In this document: positions 1 to 21,952 of the stretch, piece after piece
Position numbering within the stretch: the stretch's first letter is position 1
Layout of the letters: each line of letters starts with the position of its first letter
From: Lytechinus variegatus
Lineage: Eukaryota; Echinodermata; Echinoidea; Temnopleuroida; Toxopneustidae
Direction of reading: 5' to 3'
DNA: 64,000 nt
Assembly: GCF_018143015.1 (NCBI RefSeq)
Contig: NC_054743.1
Coordinates: 44,426,922-44,490,921 of the forward strand
Notes under the pieces: model-generated
What the model was told of the DNA's origin: nothing
Databases searched by the model: none
The model's input: only the letters and a program-made list of their open reading frames with translations
Program-made: the position numbers and the translations under genes

Positions 1-75
1 TTATCCCGAAGAGTATGTTTCGGGGCGGTGTGAATGCAAGAATAATTAGAATTTTATGTCGTCATGAGGATGAAT

Positions 76-1721
76 TAGGTGATCTGTCTCTGATTTTCAT
101 GATCACGAATACAATCACCATGTTTATTGAGATCAATACGATGCTCATATTGAAAACTAAACTTTTATTACGAAAAGAAGATGTTGAAGACTCTTGAAAA
201 GAGGGAAATGAGAATATGTGAAATACATGTAGGTGTAGGCGATACACATTGTACAAGTTAAAGGCCTATTAAAAACGATTTTAACCTACTTTATTGTGCG
301 ATATTTGAACTAATATACCTTGTAATGGTGATTAAGGAACATTTGCGAAAAGTTTGAAAGAAAAAAAAAGAAAAAAAATTTATGTCCACTTTTGGGTTCG
401 AACCCTCGACCTTAAGGATGCAAGTCTGGTGCCTTACCAATTGAGCTGCACTGTATCCCATAGACTTTCTACACAAGCAAATTAAGAGGATCTCAAATCC
501 AATTTTGCAAGTGAAATACGGGCATGATCCCGGCATCTGATCGGAAAATGAAGACCACATTTACGATAGCTTACAATCTCAGCTACAACATACTTCAAGC
601 TCAGAGAAAACCAACCAATAGAAATGGAGATATGGCTCGCGAAATAGAGGAATGTAAAATCCAGTTTTGAGAAAAAGTCATTTCCCATAGAGATTGCACA
701 CAAAATGAGCGAAAATGACATGCCTCTATAACTTGCCATTTTTCAGGATGATCCATTCCTTTAAAAGTAAATAAAGGCATCAAATTAGAAAGAGTATGTC
801 CTCAGCTACAACATATTGAAAACTGAGCGAAAATTGACCAATATTTACAGAGTTAGAGTCAAATTTGCATAATTATAATGACGTCATAAGTAGCAAAATG
901 GGAATTTTGAGTTCCGCCATTTTGATGACGTCATGATAAAATTTCGGGTCAAATGCGACATGAAATCACATCTCCCATCCATACTCTATTCGAATATGAA
1001 AAAAAAATGGGGGTCAACGGACTACTTTAAAAGCTATAATGAATTTTGTATAGGCATGTTTTTGCACATATATTGTCTATGGTTAGCGCGCGCGTGCTGT
1101 AAACTTTGATGGAGGCTAATTCCTTTATTACTTGTCGTAGAAGGTTGATCAAGGTATCAAATTGTTCAGAATTATATTATCGGTGCATTGATATAAAAAC
1201 AAATCGCGATCATATGTTTTATAGTGCCGTTACGCGCGAGAACGCGCGCGTAACCGTGCGCGCGCGCAAATTTTTGAAATGCTTAAAATGACCCGATTCG
1301 TACTCTGTTTTGGTCAAAAAGTGATTTTGAGCATTTTAAAATTTTGGCGCGCGCGTACGCGCACGTCGTGACCTTTACATGACCTTTGATGACATGGACA
1401 GTTGACCCTTAACCTGAAGTTAATGTGATGTAAATATTGTTAATTTTTGATAATTGATAATGAAGATATGATTGATAATGTGATTTTACAAAATGGCGTC
1501 TAGATGACGTCATGATGACCTTTTGACCTTGAACTTGCTTTATACACATCACATGATAGGTCCCCATATCTGATGATATTTTGAAGATAATTGATGATGT
1601 AGATTTGGAGATTTTGTGCTCACAAGAGGTGGGAAAATAAAAATAAATAATAAATAAATAAAAAAGAAAATTCGTACGAAATTAATAGTTGATCTGTCGA
1701 TTGACAGATCACCTAATTACT
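76..1721. mobile_element. Inverted-repeat element, ~1.65 kb, no coding capacity
   Basis: Ends share AATTAGGTGATCTGTC in inverted orientation (about 74-90 and 1695-1718). The right end has an extra small palindrome GATCTGTCGATTGACAGATC. The interior has CG-rich runs (CGCGCGCG near 1085-1350) in AT-rich DNA, three TGACGTCA sites, a tRNA-like head (391-460) and repeated TGACCTT motifs. No ORF of interest. A separate GGTGATCTGTCGATTG stretch at about 55525 is a related fragment. Confidence 0.5.
391..460 (-). repeat. tRNA-like head of a SINE
   Basis: On the minus strand the D-arm/A-box (CAGCTCAATTGGTAAGGCA), an anticodon-like stem and the T-arm/B-box (AGGGTTCGAACCC) sit at tRNA spacing. The acceptor stem does not pair well and an A/T-rich tail follows, so it is a tRNA-derived SINE or tRNA relic, not a working tRNA. 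Confidence 0.6.
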
Positions 1722-3190
1722 GAGTATTGTTAGCCAAAAAAGTTCTCGTAATTTAACAGGGATTCTCATGATCGAGGCAGTTTGAAACCACCATTTGTGA
1801 CCCCCCCCCCCCGTTGTTTATTTTGAAGGTGCAATGATCTAGGAGGATTAAGATAATATCAGGCTGGTCATAATGGCTATACAAACTCAACTTGTCTATT
1901 ACATATCAAAGTCCAATTCACTAAACCAAACCTCCCAGCCAATCTGGGTCATAAAACGGTGTATGAGAGGAGAAAAATAAAAACAATTATGACAAGCAGT
2001 TTGGACAACTTTCACAAAGGCTGTGAAAGGGATTTGTGGTTTCTTTGTAAGTGGACTGAATATTCCCCTGTCAAGTAATCAAAATATAACACAGACAGTT
2101 CATCTGAAGTATAATTTTTTGGAAAAATGACATTTCAGCCATTTCTGTAGAGTACTTGAGAAAATGGAAGAGTATTCACTACAATACACCACATTGACAT
2201 TGATGGGGGCGTATCTGAAATCTACAGAGATATAGTGATTAATAGCCAGTAATTATAACTTTTTACAACTTCACAGCTTTCTCATTTTTTCAAGAATGAT
2301 TGCCTAGAACATCAAGGGCTTAGTTCTGCAGCAAAAAAAGCATATCTTGGGCCTTACATCGGGATTTACAAATAAATCAACTAAATGCAATTTTCACAAA
2401 CAAAATAAATACGATTTTTGCAGTTTAGATCTCAGGCAATCGAGTGCTAATTTTCAGCGCAATTGTGAAGTTGATGGCTAAGATTTTAAGGAGGGGTGGG
2501 TGAATATGAGACCCCCCCCCCCCCCCGGCCATATAATATCCAAAATAGCCTGGCCTAGTTAAGATTATCTATATGGTAGGTTTATGACAAGTGAAGTGAT
2601 GTCCATTTGCTGAACAATCTAGAGAGCATATCTTTAACCTTCCATAATCAAATAATTGCCCATATGTTGCAGCAGTTTTTATACCATACAGTGCAAAGAA
2701 TGCATCATTAACCTTTGGTAAGTCAACTTTGCAGATCGGATTGAGATGTAAAACAAGCAACCCAACATTTGCCCTAATTATTCTCAACCTTGATGCCATG
2801 GAAATAAAAATTAGGAGACATACATGTAATCCTAATTTGAATTGGTTTATCAGAAGGCAAAGCCACCTCAATTAAGCTTGTAGATAGTGATAGCTTGCTA
2901 TCTTAATTTATAGAATATCATGTTTGATAAAGCGTGATAAAGTGGGATTAATGTGTGCAGATAGCCTCATTCACATCATACATCCAAACAACTGAAGTAT
3001 TGTGTTGTTACCAAGCACCAGCAAAAATTCAACTAGGGAATCTACTTTTCAGGGGGGGATGACCATGTGCCAGCCCCCCCCCCCCAACTGAATAGCATGA
3101 CATCATGTATTCAGTGACGCCAGTGCTACCAAGTGATTGAAGAATATATTTGCAGCTACCAACCCTCATGATCCACAACCTCCAATCAAG
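1722..3190. other. Gene-free stretch with C-homopolymers
   Basis: No gene or clear transposon recognised. Poly-C tracts occur at about 1800-1812, 2511-2526 and, just beyond on the right, 3075-3086. Short ORFs (for example 2569-2871 minus) have no recognisable domain and no splice context. Confidence 0.5.
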
Positions 3191-3192
3191 TT

Positions 3193-3353
3193 CTGGGCTC
3201 CGTAACACAAAGATTAGCGATCAATCGCTAAATGAACTGGCCAATCAATATCAATGTTATATGCGCAGTTGGTTTAAAATACTGGCCAGGGACCAATCAG
3301 TGCGGTTCTTTCATATTTGCAATTCATCAAAAACCTTTGTGTTACGGAGCCCT
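3193..3353. mobile_element. Small MITE, 161 bp
   Basis: Terminal inverted repeats GGGCTCCGTAACACAAAG (left) and CTTTGTGTTACGGAGCCC (right) are perfect over 18 bp and flank a short AT-rich interior with no ORF. Confidence 0.85.
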
Positions 3354-3679
3354 GGTTTTAAAGAAATCTAGGGTGAAGGGGAGAATTGACCTTCCTTCAC
3401 TTATAAGGGGCCGACCCTGTTGAATTCAACAAAGATCAGAGGCAACTTGCAGGGGCAACCTGTACCTTAAACACACACCCTACATGTATAAGAATTCATT
3501 TAGACAAACATCCATTTATCTATTGATTAATAAAATTTTAACTTATCCCATATTGGGGAGTTGTTCATTTGCTCTTATGCACCTTGAGCACCTAATCAAG
3601 ATGGAAAGTTCAGTACATAAATCATATGTATTATCATTATTATAATATCTCCATCATTTGGAAAAGTTTAACAATTAGA

Positions 3680-3860
3680 CAAAGTGGTGACGACCAAATG
3701 GATATTAGACTAAATGAGAAATAAGACTCATTTGGTATTAGACCGAACATAGGGAAGACCAAATAGCAATAAGTCCTGATTGATATTAAACCAAATTAGA
3801 CTAAGAATTAGACCATGTGCTGGTAGACCACATTTTAATATAATACCATACATTGATCAA
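3680..3860. repeat. Degenerate 'ATTAGACCAAAT' repeat tract
   Basis: Repeated variants of ATTAGACCAAATGG spaced about 15-40 bp. Related tracts lie at 8815-8915 and around 42297-42500, so this is a dispersed low-complexity family. Confidence 0.5.
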
Positions 3861-3959
3861 CAACATAACTGTGTAATAGAGATGTTACAGACACATATTA
3901 CATACATGTCCACCCTCAAACAACTGAAACCTTAATCAATTCCTAAGGCAGATGAGGTG

Positions 3960-4790
3960 TGATAGCTTGGTTGGTGAAGAGCATCAATTCAATGGTCCAG
4001 TAACTCATTCCGCAATTAGGTCCTGTGGATAGGATGTACAGCCATGTCTACCACAACCAACTGCTGATATTGTGGAGACAATGTTCACATTACATGCTCT
4101 CTCACTGAAATGATACTCCAGACAATTTACTAAGAACCATCCATGGGCCATTCTTGGTCACATGTGTGAACAAAATTATGAGAAATCTTTATTGTAATTA
4201 GTTATAAATTCAAAAATCTTAGAGATTTAGCAAATCAAAGGTTATATAACATTTACATGTTTAGTCAGCTTTCACTTGGAAATATTATTTACTGTCTTCA
4301 ATATGCAGGTTCAAGGTCAGAGGTCAAAAGAAGTGGGTCACGTGTGCGACTTTACTCAGAAGCATGATTTTGAAAGTTTAATTTCATTTTGACATTCCAA
4401 TGAATAAAATGAAATTACACTAAACTAACTAAAATTAAACTAACTGATATTAAATTAGTTATAAATCTCAAAATTTTTAGATTTTAAACTGATTAAAGCC
4501 AAGACTTGTCATATTTTCGGTCACACACTCATGTGATAACAAAGTCTGGCAGCTCAGGTTCGTACCAAAAATCCCTTGGATGGGATGTAAAACCATGTAT
4601 TTTGCAACCAAATACTGAGGTTGCAGAGAAGGTTCACACATTACATGATCTCCAACCATGCAAGTTCTTAGAAACCATTCATTTGATTCCGTAGTCTGGC
4701 GGCCCAGGTTCGCATCGCATTGTCCCTTGGATAGGACATAAAGCCATGTCTTCAGCAACCAACTGCTGAAACTAACCGCAGACAATTCTT
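3960..4790. repeat. Dispersed repeat, three degenerate copies
   Basis: Blocks near 3990-4160, 4545-4690 and 4690-4790 share a GGATAGGACATAAAGCCATGT-like core followed by ACCAACTGCTGA; two are preceded by a box-B-like GGTTCG. They look like old SINE-derived copies next to the TFB1M 3' end. No coding content. Confidence 0.4.
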
Positions 4791-4811
4791 TTGGAAACAT
4801 CGGTTGTTTTC

Positions 4812-15059
<10,248 letters not shown>

Positions 15060-15275
15060 TTAAAGACTTAGTGTAGTCTAACTTAGAGATCGCCTGCTGC
15101 GCTACGCAAGAATACGTCATTCAGCGGAATTCTCAGACAAAATCAGCCGTCAGTGTCCCGTACGTGTGATTTGATGGGGAACCGGTCGGAGGATCAGGAG
15201 ATCCTGCTACACGTGCGTACAGTGCCACCTACGCCAGCAGCCGATACTGTGCTATGTGCATTACCAGTAGGTATG

Positions 15276-15585
15276 GGGCCGATTGCACGAAAGGGTCTTT
15301 GCAAGGACCGTCTTTCGTGTCGCCCATCTTTTATGATGCGCCATGTGAAACGCATTTTCAATAAATTACCTGCAAACATATTTAATTCGTCCGTTAAGAT
15401 TAACAAAGTATTTGTTTATAAAATGATGTGATATATCATGAAATTGTATAAAATTTGATTTAAAAGCAAGCTAACAAATCTTATTCTTCATCATAAATTT
15501 CAGAAACACCCCGCTTATAGCGTATCATAAAAGATGGGCGACACGAAAGACGGTCCTTGGAAAGACCCTTTCGTGCAATCGGCCC
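15276..15585. mobile_element. MITE upstream of TFB1M, ~65-bp inverted ends
   Basis: Left GGGCCGATTGCACGAAAGGG continuing to about 15345 is matched inverted at 15520-15585 (CCCTTTCGTGCAATCGGCCC) with few differences. The interior is AT-rich, no gene. Lies about 245 bp 5' of the TFB1M ATG, so it may adjoin the promoter. Confidence 0.85.
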
Positions 15586-15814
15586 ACGGTAGCTAGTACC
15601 GTATTTCCTTGATGTGTACGGTGCACCATTCTCGTGGTGGTTGCACAGGTAGATTTTCATTTGTCCGCTGACGGCTAAGCTTTTCGGTGCTTATTATTTA
15701 TGACAAGTATAATTAGGCCTACATCCCATACACTGGTATTCATGACACCCCACCCCCAACATTCTGGCATGGGCAGTTGGCAAATTCATATACCGGTACC
15801 ATTATGTAGGATAT

Positions 15815-15875
15815 GGGAGAGAAAGAGAGAAAAAGAAAGAGAGAGATAAAAAAACAAAGAAAGAAAGAAATAATT
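15815..15875 (+). repeat. GA-rich simple repeat
   Basis: Purine-only run of GAAAGA/GAGA units. Confidence 0.8.
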
Positions 15876-15960
15876 TTTTTTGCTGGCTACGATACCCCTG
15901 CCAGCATAAGCATGATAAGTAGCACATCTACGTCTGAAGGAGAGCGCAGCAATAGACATT

Positions 15961-16381
15961 GCAGGGGCCGCGGAACCGGGGGGGGGGGGCTTCAGCCTCC
16001 CCACTTTTTCAAAAACCGTGTACAAAAACGCAAAAATGGCCATACGCTGGTCATTTTTTTTTGCATGGTCAGCCCCCAGTGGCGTACCTGGGATTTTCCA
16101 CTGGGGGGGGGGGGGGCAAAACCGGTCGAAAAATCTGACAAGCAACAAAAAAAGGGTTCAATCAAAAAGCTCTACAATCGTACCTGAAAAAAAAAATTGA
16201 AAAGCAAAAAAAAATAAAAAGTCTTCAAGTTTGTCAGAGGGGGGGGGGGGGCAGGGCTATGTCTTTTGTATGGGTTGTGACTCGTCGGGGGGGGGGGGGG
16301 GCAAACTGCCCCCTCTGCCCCCGTAGGTACGCTAGTGTCAGCCCCCCCCCCCCACTTTGAAAACCGTTCCGCGGCCCCTGC
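15961..16381. mobile_element. MITE with GCAGGGGCCGCGG ends (outer of a nest)
   Basis: Left GCAGGGGCCGCGGAACCG; right CCGTTCCGCGGCCCCTGC. Next to each end lie a G/C homopolymer and a CACTTTTTCAAAAACCG-like block in mirrored order. Interrupted by the element at 16077-16337. Confidence 0.75.
16077..16337. mobile_element. hAT-like MITE with 8-bp target duplication (inner of the nest)
   Basis: Ends CAGTGGCGTACCT and AGGTACGCTAGTG are inverted repeats. The flanks TCAGCCCC (16069-16076 and 16338-16345) are an exact 8-bp direct repeat, the size made by hAT transposases. The interior has several poly-G tracts and no ORF. Confidence 0.75.
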
Positions 16382-16429
16382 GTTCTACTTTGATCGATGA
16401 GTCCTGGCGTTCGAGTAAACTAAACTAAG

Positions 16430-16672
16430 AAAAAAAAAGAAATTAAAGAATTAAGAAAGAATCAAAGAAATAGAAATACATTTAAAGAAGCAAGAAAGAA
16501 AGCTAATTAAAGAAACAAAGAAAGAAATAAGAATTAAAGGAAGCCAGAAAAAAGAAAGAAAGAAGGAAATTAAACATCGAAAGAAAGAATAAGAAAGAAA
16601 AAAAAGAGAGACTAAATTGGAAAGAGAGAGAGAGAGAAAGAAAAAGAGAAAGAAAAATAAAGAAAGAAAGGT
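16430..16672 (+). repeat. (AAAG)n purine-rich low-complexity tract
   Basis: About 240 bp of AAAGAAAG-type units. The complementary strand gives Ser/Phe/Leu-rich ORFs that are artefacts of the repeat. Confidence 0.85.
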
Positions 16673-17039
16673 TTTCAGGGGCGGACATTCACACAAACCT
16701 TTATTCCTCCCAGGCCTGAACATTACCATGTTTTAATATTCTGCGGTTCAAACAAGGAGGTCCTTATATTGTCAAATCAGTAAGAATTGCCGGGGGGGGC
16801 AGTCAAATTGCCGTACACCCATGCATGCATGCGCGACAAAAAAAGTTTTTTTTCAAAGATATTTTTTCGAGTTCATATTCTGGCGACAACTTGTTTAGGG
16901 GCCAAAATGTGTAAATGTAGCCAACGAAAAACTTGTTGGTCATTTTGAACACTAAAACTCGTCGTTTAGGGTGTGTTTGGAAATAATATGGTCACGCATG
17001 TGTACAGCAAATTTGACTGCCCTCTCCCCGGGAAAAAAT

Positions 17040-17285
17040 GTATAATTCAAACAATAAAACACAAAATAAAGAGTGGTACCATCACGGTGAGGGACATCAT
17101 CGATTCTCTCATATGCATATCACTGAGTTGTGCATTATTATAACTGTTTTGTGAAAAATAAGCTAATTAAACTTCAAAATGCCAAAACTTTCTGATTTTG
17201 ATTAAATTTTCAGCGTTATATGCTTCTTTAATTTTTCTATATATTGATTTAAACCAACTTTCTTGTGGAGTGATCTTGACTTTAA
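17040..17285. repeat. Right half of the GTCCACC palindromic MITE family
   Basis: Matches the right half of 24655-25220 and 53088-53648: a CATCATCGA/CTCTCAT block, an AACTTTC block, then a CTTGAC end. The left half is missing here and the TU-like element begins 22 bp later. Confidence 0.6.
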
Positions 17286-18202
17286 TAATATGAGTGGGTG
17301 ATTTCTTGGTAACCCGACACATGCTCCGGCGACGATTGCTCCGGTGACAAATGCTCCCCAAAATGCGACATTTGCTCCACGACATTAGCTCCGCCGATAT
17401 TTGCTCCGCCGAAATTTGCTCCGCCGACAGTTGCTCCGCCGACTGTTGCTCCGCCGATATTTGCTCCGCCGACAGTTGCTCCGCCGACAATTCTCCGCCG
17501 ACAGTTACTCCGCCGACAGTTGCTCCACCGACAATTGCTCCGCATTCAGCGACAAATGCTACCCGAACGACACATGCTCCAGCGACAATTGCTCCGCCTA
17601 TATTTGCTCCGCATGTAGGGACAGTTGCTCCGCCGAAATTTGCTCCGCATGTATAGGGACAAAATGCTCCGCTGATAATACCTCCGCCGAAAATGCCATC
17701 CACCGAAAAATTAATGTTTTTTTATGTAAAACTAACAACGCTTCTTCTCCAAAGCTGTATGGTCATTATCATTATTCTATATATTTTTAACAATCCTAAT
17801 TGAATTGCTCAACAGAAAGAAATAGTTTGGCTCAAATTAAATTTCCCATCAGTGCTTTCATCTCGAATGTATCTACTTTTCTTTCCTTTAAAACCAATTT
17901 CTCCCCCGTCCCTCTCCCCTCCTGTTTTAATTTTTTTTCTCTCTCTTCATTCCTAGTAACTTATGTTCCTATTCCTTTTACAACCTCTCCCTTCTTCTCC
18001 TATTTCTTTCTTCTCGCTGTAATGCTATTTTGGTCTGTCTTTTACTGTTTATTCTTCTAACTTTTTCCTACCCCCTCTAATGGAATTGAAAACTAATGAA
18101 GTTTTACAATCTTGTTAGAAAGGTGTTTCCCGTCACTTTCACTCCATTTTCTTTTATTATTTTCCCCTTCAATTACGTGCAGTGTGAAATTAACTCTCCG
18201 CT

Positions 18203-18512
18203 TAAAGGACATGTCCACCACAAGAAAAAGTTGATTTGAATAAAAAGAGAAAAATCAAACAAGCGTAACACTGAAAATTTCATCGAAATGGGATGTAAAA
18301 TAAAAAATGTTATGATATTTTTAAATTTCGCTTAATTTCACAAAATAGTTATATGTACATCCTGGTCAGTATACGAGAGAACTGATGACATCACTCACTC
18401 ACTATTTATTTTGTATTTTATTTTAAGAAATATACAATATTCAAATTTTCTCCTCATTTTCCTGTAAAAAATGTTTTATTTCTCCCTGAACATGTGGAAT
18501 TATCATTGTTTA
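18203..18512. repeat. Left half of the GTCCACC palindromic MITE, inside the TU-like middle
   Basis: Starts AAAGGACATGTCCACCAC and follows the left half of the full copies as far as the CTGAACATG block. The right half is absent. Confidence 0.65.
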
Positions 18513-18599
18513 ACATTTCTTTTAAGGGGTAGTCCTAACAGTCACATCTTAGCTTTATTCTTATAAATCAACATAGATATATGATATCATAATCCTTAT

Positions 18600-20080
18600 T
18601 TGAATAATGCAATCGCGAGCGCGAACATTTTTTTTTACTTTATGTGTTTTGTCCTAAAATTTGAACATACTGGACAATGTAATCATGAAAATAATATGTA
18701 TGCAACTGGATAAATCTACGAATGCGAAGCGTGAGCAGAAATTGTTAATACACGCTTTGAATTGATCAGAAAGGTACTATTAAGTTTGCCTGCAGTTAGC
18801 CTTGAAGTAATTACATATTTTAACAATCAAATAATGCGAGCGCGGAGCGCGTGCTGATTTTTTTTGGACATTTCTAAAAAATGGAAATTCTTAGCACTTT
18901 TTGTGATTTCAACAGGATAGGTATTCAACTAAACAATTGATGCCAGCGCGAAGCGCGAACGGAAAATTTCGATATTGAGACCTAAAACGAGATACTGTAT
19001 TCACGTTATATAAATTATGTAAAAGATGAGTAATTGGGGATCTTCCTAACACTAATAATTCGAGCGCAAAGCGCGAGCAAATTTTTTTTTATATACGTTT
19101 GAACTGATCGAAAAGGTACCTGTGAAGGACTGCTTGCAGTTAGCCATGAAGACTCTATATATTTCAGCAATCAAATAATGCGAGTGCGAAGCGCGAGCTG
19201 AACATTTTTACCTTTCTACATAGAGAATGAAAAAATTCAATCAATTTCTTTAATCGTGAATAGGATAGCTATATAACCTAACGATTGATGCAAGCGCGAG
19301 CGACAAAATTCGAAATTTAGTCCTAAGAACGGGACACTCTATTCATGTTTTGTAAATCATGAATAGGGTGAGTAATAGGGATCTTCCTATATTAATAATG
19401 CAAGAACGGAGCACGAGCAGAAAATTGTTGATATTGTAATCTGAAACTGGACATTCTCGCGTGTGTTTTTTATATATAGACCTAGAAACTAGGCATTCTA
19501 AATATATCTTTTATCATAAAAATCAATAAAAAAGGGTGTATTTCAGCTCTAGTTTAAGCAATTTGTAGGAAAATTGTGAGGTGAATATGGATCATACTGA
19601 AAAAACAGCTAATATTTTTCATATTATTACTTAAGGTTTTGACATGAGACCGGGACATGATTAGGACAAGTCATCACATGATCTTCCTATTCCTCTTGCT
19701 AAGTGCGAGATGAAACAAAAGGGACAATTTAATCACAAAAATTATTTATCTTATTTAATAAGCTAATATGCCCAAGTAGGACACGAAATCATGGCCTGAA
19801 AACTGGACATTTCAAGAACTTTGGTAATTATGAATAAGATGCATGAGTAAATACATTTTAACGATTAATGCAAGCGCGAATCGCGAGCCGAAACTGTCAT
19901 GAAATGTGGATTTTAAGAAGTTTGTTGTGTAATCAATATATCAACATATTTAAAAATCACTTTAAAACAATCAATTTGTAAATCAAACAAAATAATGAAA
20001 GTTCGATTTCCGCGGCGAAATATCTTTTGCATATTGACTTCCAAACTAGATATTTAAGCTCCATATTGAACAAGATATGT
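18600..20080. repeat. Higher-order satellite-like array with GCGAGCGCGAAGCGCGAGC boxes
   Basis: Boxes related to AATGCGAGCGCGAAGCGCGA recur at about 18609, 18720, 18833, 18939, 19057, 19174, 19282, 19395 and 19863, mostly 106-118 bp apart. Linkers repeat every third unit (18720-18830 resembles 19057-19174), giving a ~340-bp higher-order period. A diverged block of the same family is at 25880-26290. Confidence 0.75.
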
Positions 20081-20870
20081 AAATCAACTAACAGGCAATG
20101 CGAGCACATGAAATATGAAAATTCTTCTTATTTTCCAAGTATTTCACTTGTCTTCCTCTTTTTGTCTCTCTTTTCCCTGTTCCCCCTTTTTTTGCTCCGC
20201 CAATCGGGGGGACCCGGGCCCCTCGCCCCCCCATGGATCCGCCTATGATATAAAGTGGCACAAGAACTTGAATGGTAAAACAAAACAATACAAAAAAGTA
20301 TGTAACGCAAAAAATGAGGCCTAGTAACTGTCGGTAGAGCAATCGTGAGCAGGGCAATTGTTATTTGAGAACCATTTGTCGCAGGTATTTTCTTTAGGTC
20401 TTAATTTATTTTTTTAAGCGACATGCCGATAAACTGTCGATGGAGTAATTGTGGACGGAGCAATTATTGGCGGAGCATTTGTCCCTACATGCGGAGCAAA
20501 TGTCGGTGGAGCAACTGTCCCTAAATGCGGAGCAAATATTGGCGAAGCAATAGTCGCCGGAGCATGTGTCGTTCGGGTAGCATTTGTCGCCGGAGCATTT
20601 GTCGCTAAATGTGGAGCAATTGTCGGTGGAGCAACTGTCGGCGGAGTAACTGTCGGCGGAGCAACTGTCGGCGGAGCAACTGTCGGCTGAGCAACTGTCG
20701 GCTGAGCAACTGTCGGCGGAGCAACAGTCGGCGGAGCAAATTTCGGCGGAGCAAATGTCGGCGGAGCAAATGTCGAGGAGAAAATGTCGCGGAGCAAATG
20801 TCGCATTTTGGGGAGCATTTGTCATCGGAGCAATCGTCGCCGGAGCATGTGTCATGGATTCGATTTCTTA

Positions 20871-21118
20871 GGGAGGCGTGATAGCTCAGTCGGTATAAAG
20901 CGGGGGTTTCGGATTCCGGTGACCGGCGGGTTCGATTCCCAAGTGGTGCGCTATATATATAGACTAGTGCCCCTTGGTAAGGCATTTATCCTCATTATCA
21001 GGTCCCTCGGAGAGGACCTTAAGCCGTTGGCACCTGGTTGCTTGCTCACAGGCATTCGTGCTTTCTTAGCAGTCAGGTATAACACTTTGGTATATATAAC
21101 TTCGGTATAACTTATATA
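20871..21118 (+). repeat. tRNA-derived SINE with (TTGGTATAAC)-type tail
   Basis: The head GATAGCTCAGTCGGTA...GGTTCGATTCCC has tRNA A and B boxes. A body with CTCATTATCAGGTCCCTC and AGAGGACCTTAAGC follows, then a tail of GGTATA units. A close relative in reverse orientation is at 34917-35157. It starts one base after the TU-like element's right target duplication. Confidence 0.85.
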
Positions 21119-21952
21119 TTTAATCTTCAATAAAGTAAACTGCTGAACTATTCATGGCAGTAAACAACTTTAATAATTTTTTAATCAGCGTTTTCACTGT
21201 GTAGGCTTTTTTGTCACAACTTTATTGTTTTCAGTTATTTTACATCTGATTTGATGTGATTTTCCAATATTATGCCTCGTATAGATTGTTTTTTTTCTCT
21301 ACTTACTCAAATCAATTTTCTTTGAGTACTTACAACATGGAATGTAGTTATGAAAAAAATGACATAGCGACATTTTTGATGCGGGCTTTAAAGTCATATC
21401 GGTCTGTTGATCATTTTGCAATCGTCTTTGGATTAAGTACATCCTTCCTCTCACATTGCGCAATCTTGGAGAGTGCAACCACACTTTACATGCAAGAACA
21501 CGTTATAGTTACGTGTAGACTATAAACCCCCAAACAAAATAACACACTCATATAGAAATTGTGATCAGACAGGTTGAATATTATTTATTGTTTGAGATGA
21601 TTCAAAAGGAATGAATTATTATGTATATTTCTTCACATAGCAGGGTACATGAAATAAATGTGTTTGATTATGAATGCATAATATTGGCTTATAATTATGT
21701 GAGCTATGAATTTTGAAAACTTTGATTCTGTACAACACCACATTAAAGAAGCTCCCCGTAATCACATCTCCAATACAAATTTAATAGAATTAAACAACAT
21801 AAAGTATAGTCTCGAAATTATTGAATTTGTATTATTATACAATACGGGAAAGATGCTCGATCGCATGTGGTGTTTATATATAAAGAATCAATGTTTGAAA
21901 ATATACATGTAGCTCTACATAAATAAACATGCTTTGGTGGACTTTAACCACT

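Larger units (their letters stand above)
17308..20861. mobile_element. TU-like foldback transposon, 3.55 kb, with 15-bp-repeat inverted arms
   Basis: The left arm (17308-17705) and right arm (about 20440-20861) are inverted copies, each an array of ~25 imperfect 15-bp units (TTGCTCCGCCGACAG; complement CTGTCGGCGGAGCAA). Outer parts match unit by unit, including CCCCAAAATGCGACATTTGC. The direct repeat GATTTCTT flanks the element (17300-17307 and 20862-20869), a candidate 8-bp target duplication. The middle (17.7-20.44 kb) has no transposase: it holds a half MITE and a higher-order satellite-like array. Long internally repetitive inverted repeats with a heterogeneous middle are the published design of sea urchin TU elements. 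A 15-bp unit is five codons, so all frames stay open and translate as false pentapeptide repeats. Confidence 0.88.

Noticed and set aside
391..460. Functional tRNA on the minus strand
   Set aside because: The acceptor stem is not complementary and the anticodon loop is irregular; better read as a SINE head or relic.
17167..17790. ORFs of 87-178 codons reading as pentapeptide-repeat (GGATV, CSADS, APPTV) proteins
   Set aside because: The DNA unit is 15 bp, so every frame is open and repeats a pentapeptide. Both strands give such ORFs and there is no start, splice or codon signal; they are transposon arms.
20875..20941. Functional tRNA gene
   Set aside because: A and B boxes are present but the arms do not pair properly and a conserved SINE body with GGTATA tail follows; a second copy has the same body.
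20406..20985. ORFs of 126-149 codons, Cys/Ser/Asp- or Ala/Pro/Thr-rich
   Set aside because: Same 15-bp-repeat artefact in the right arm of the foldback element.
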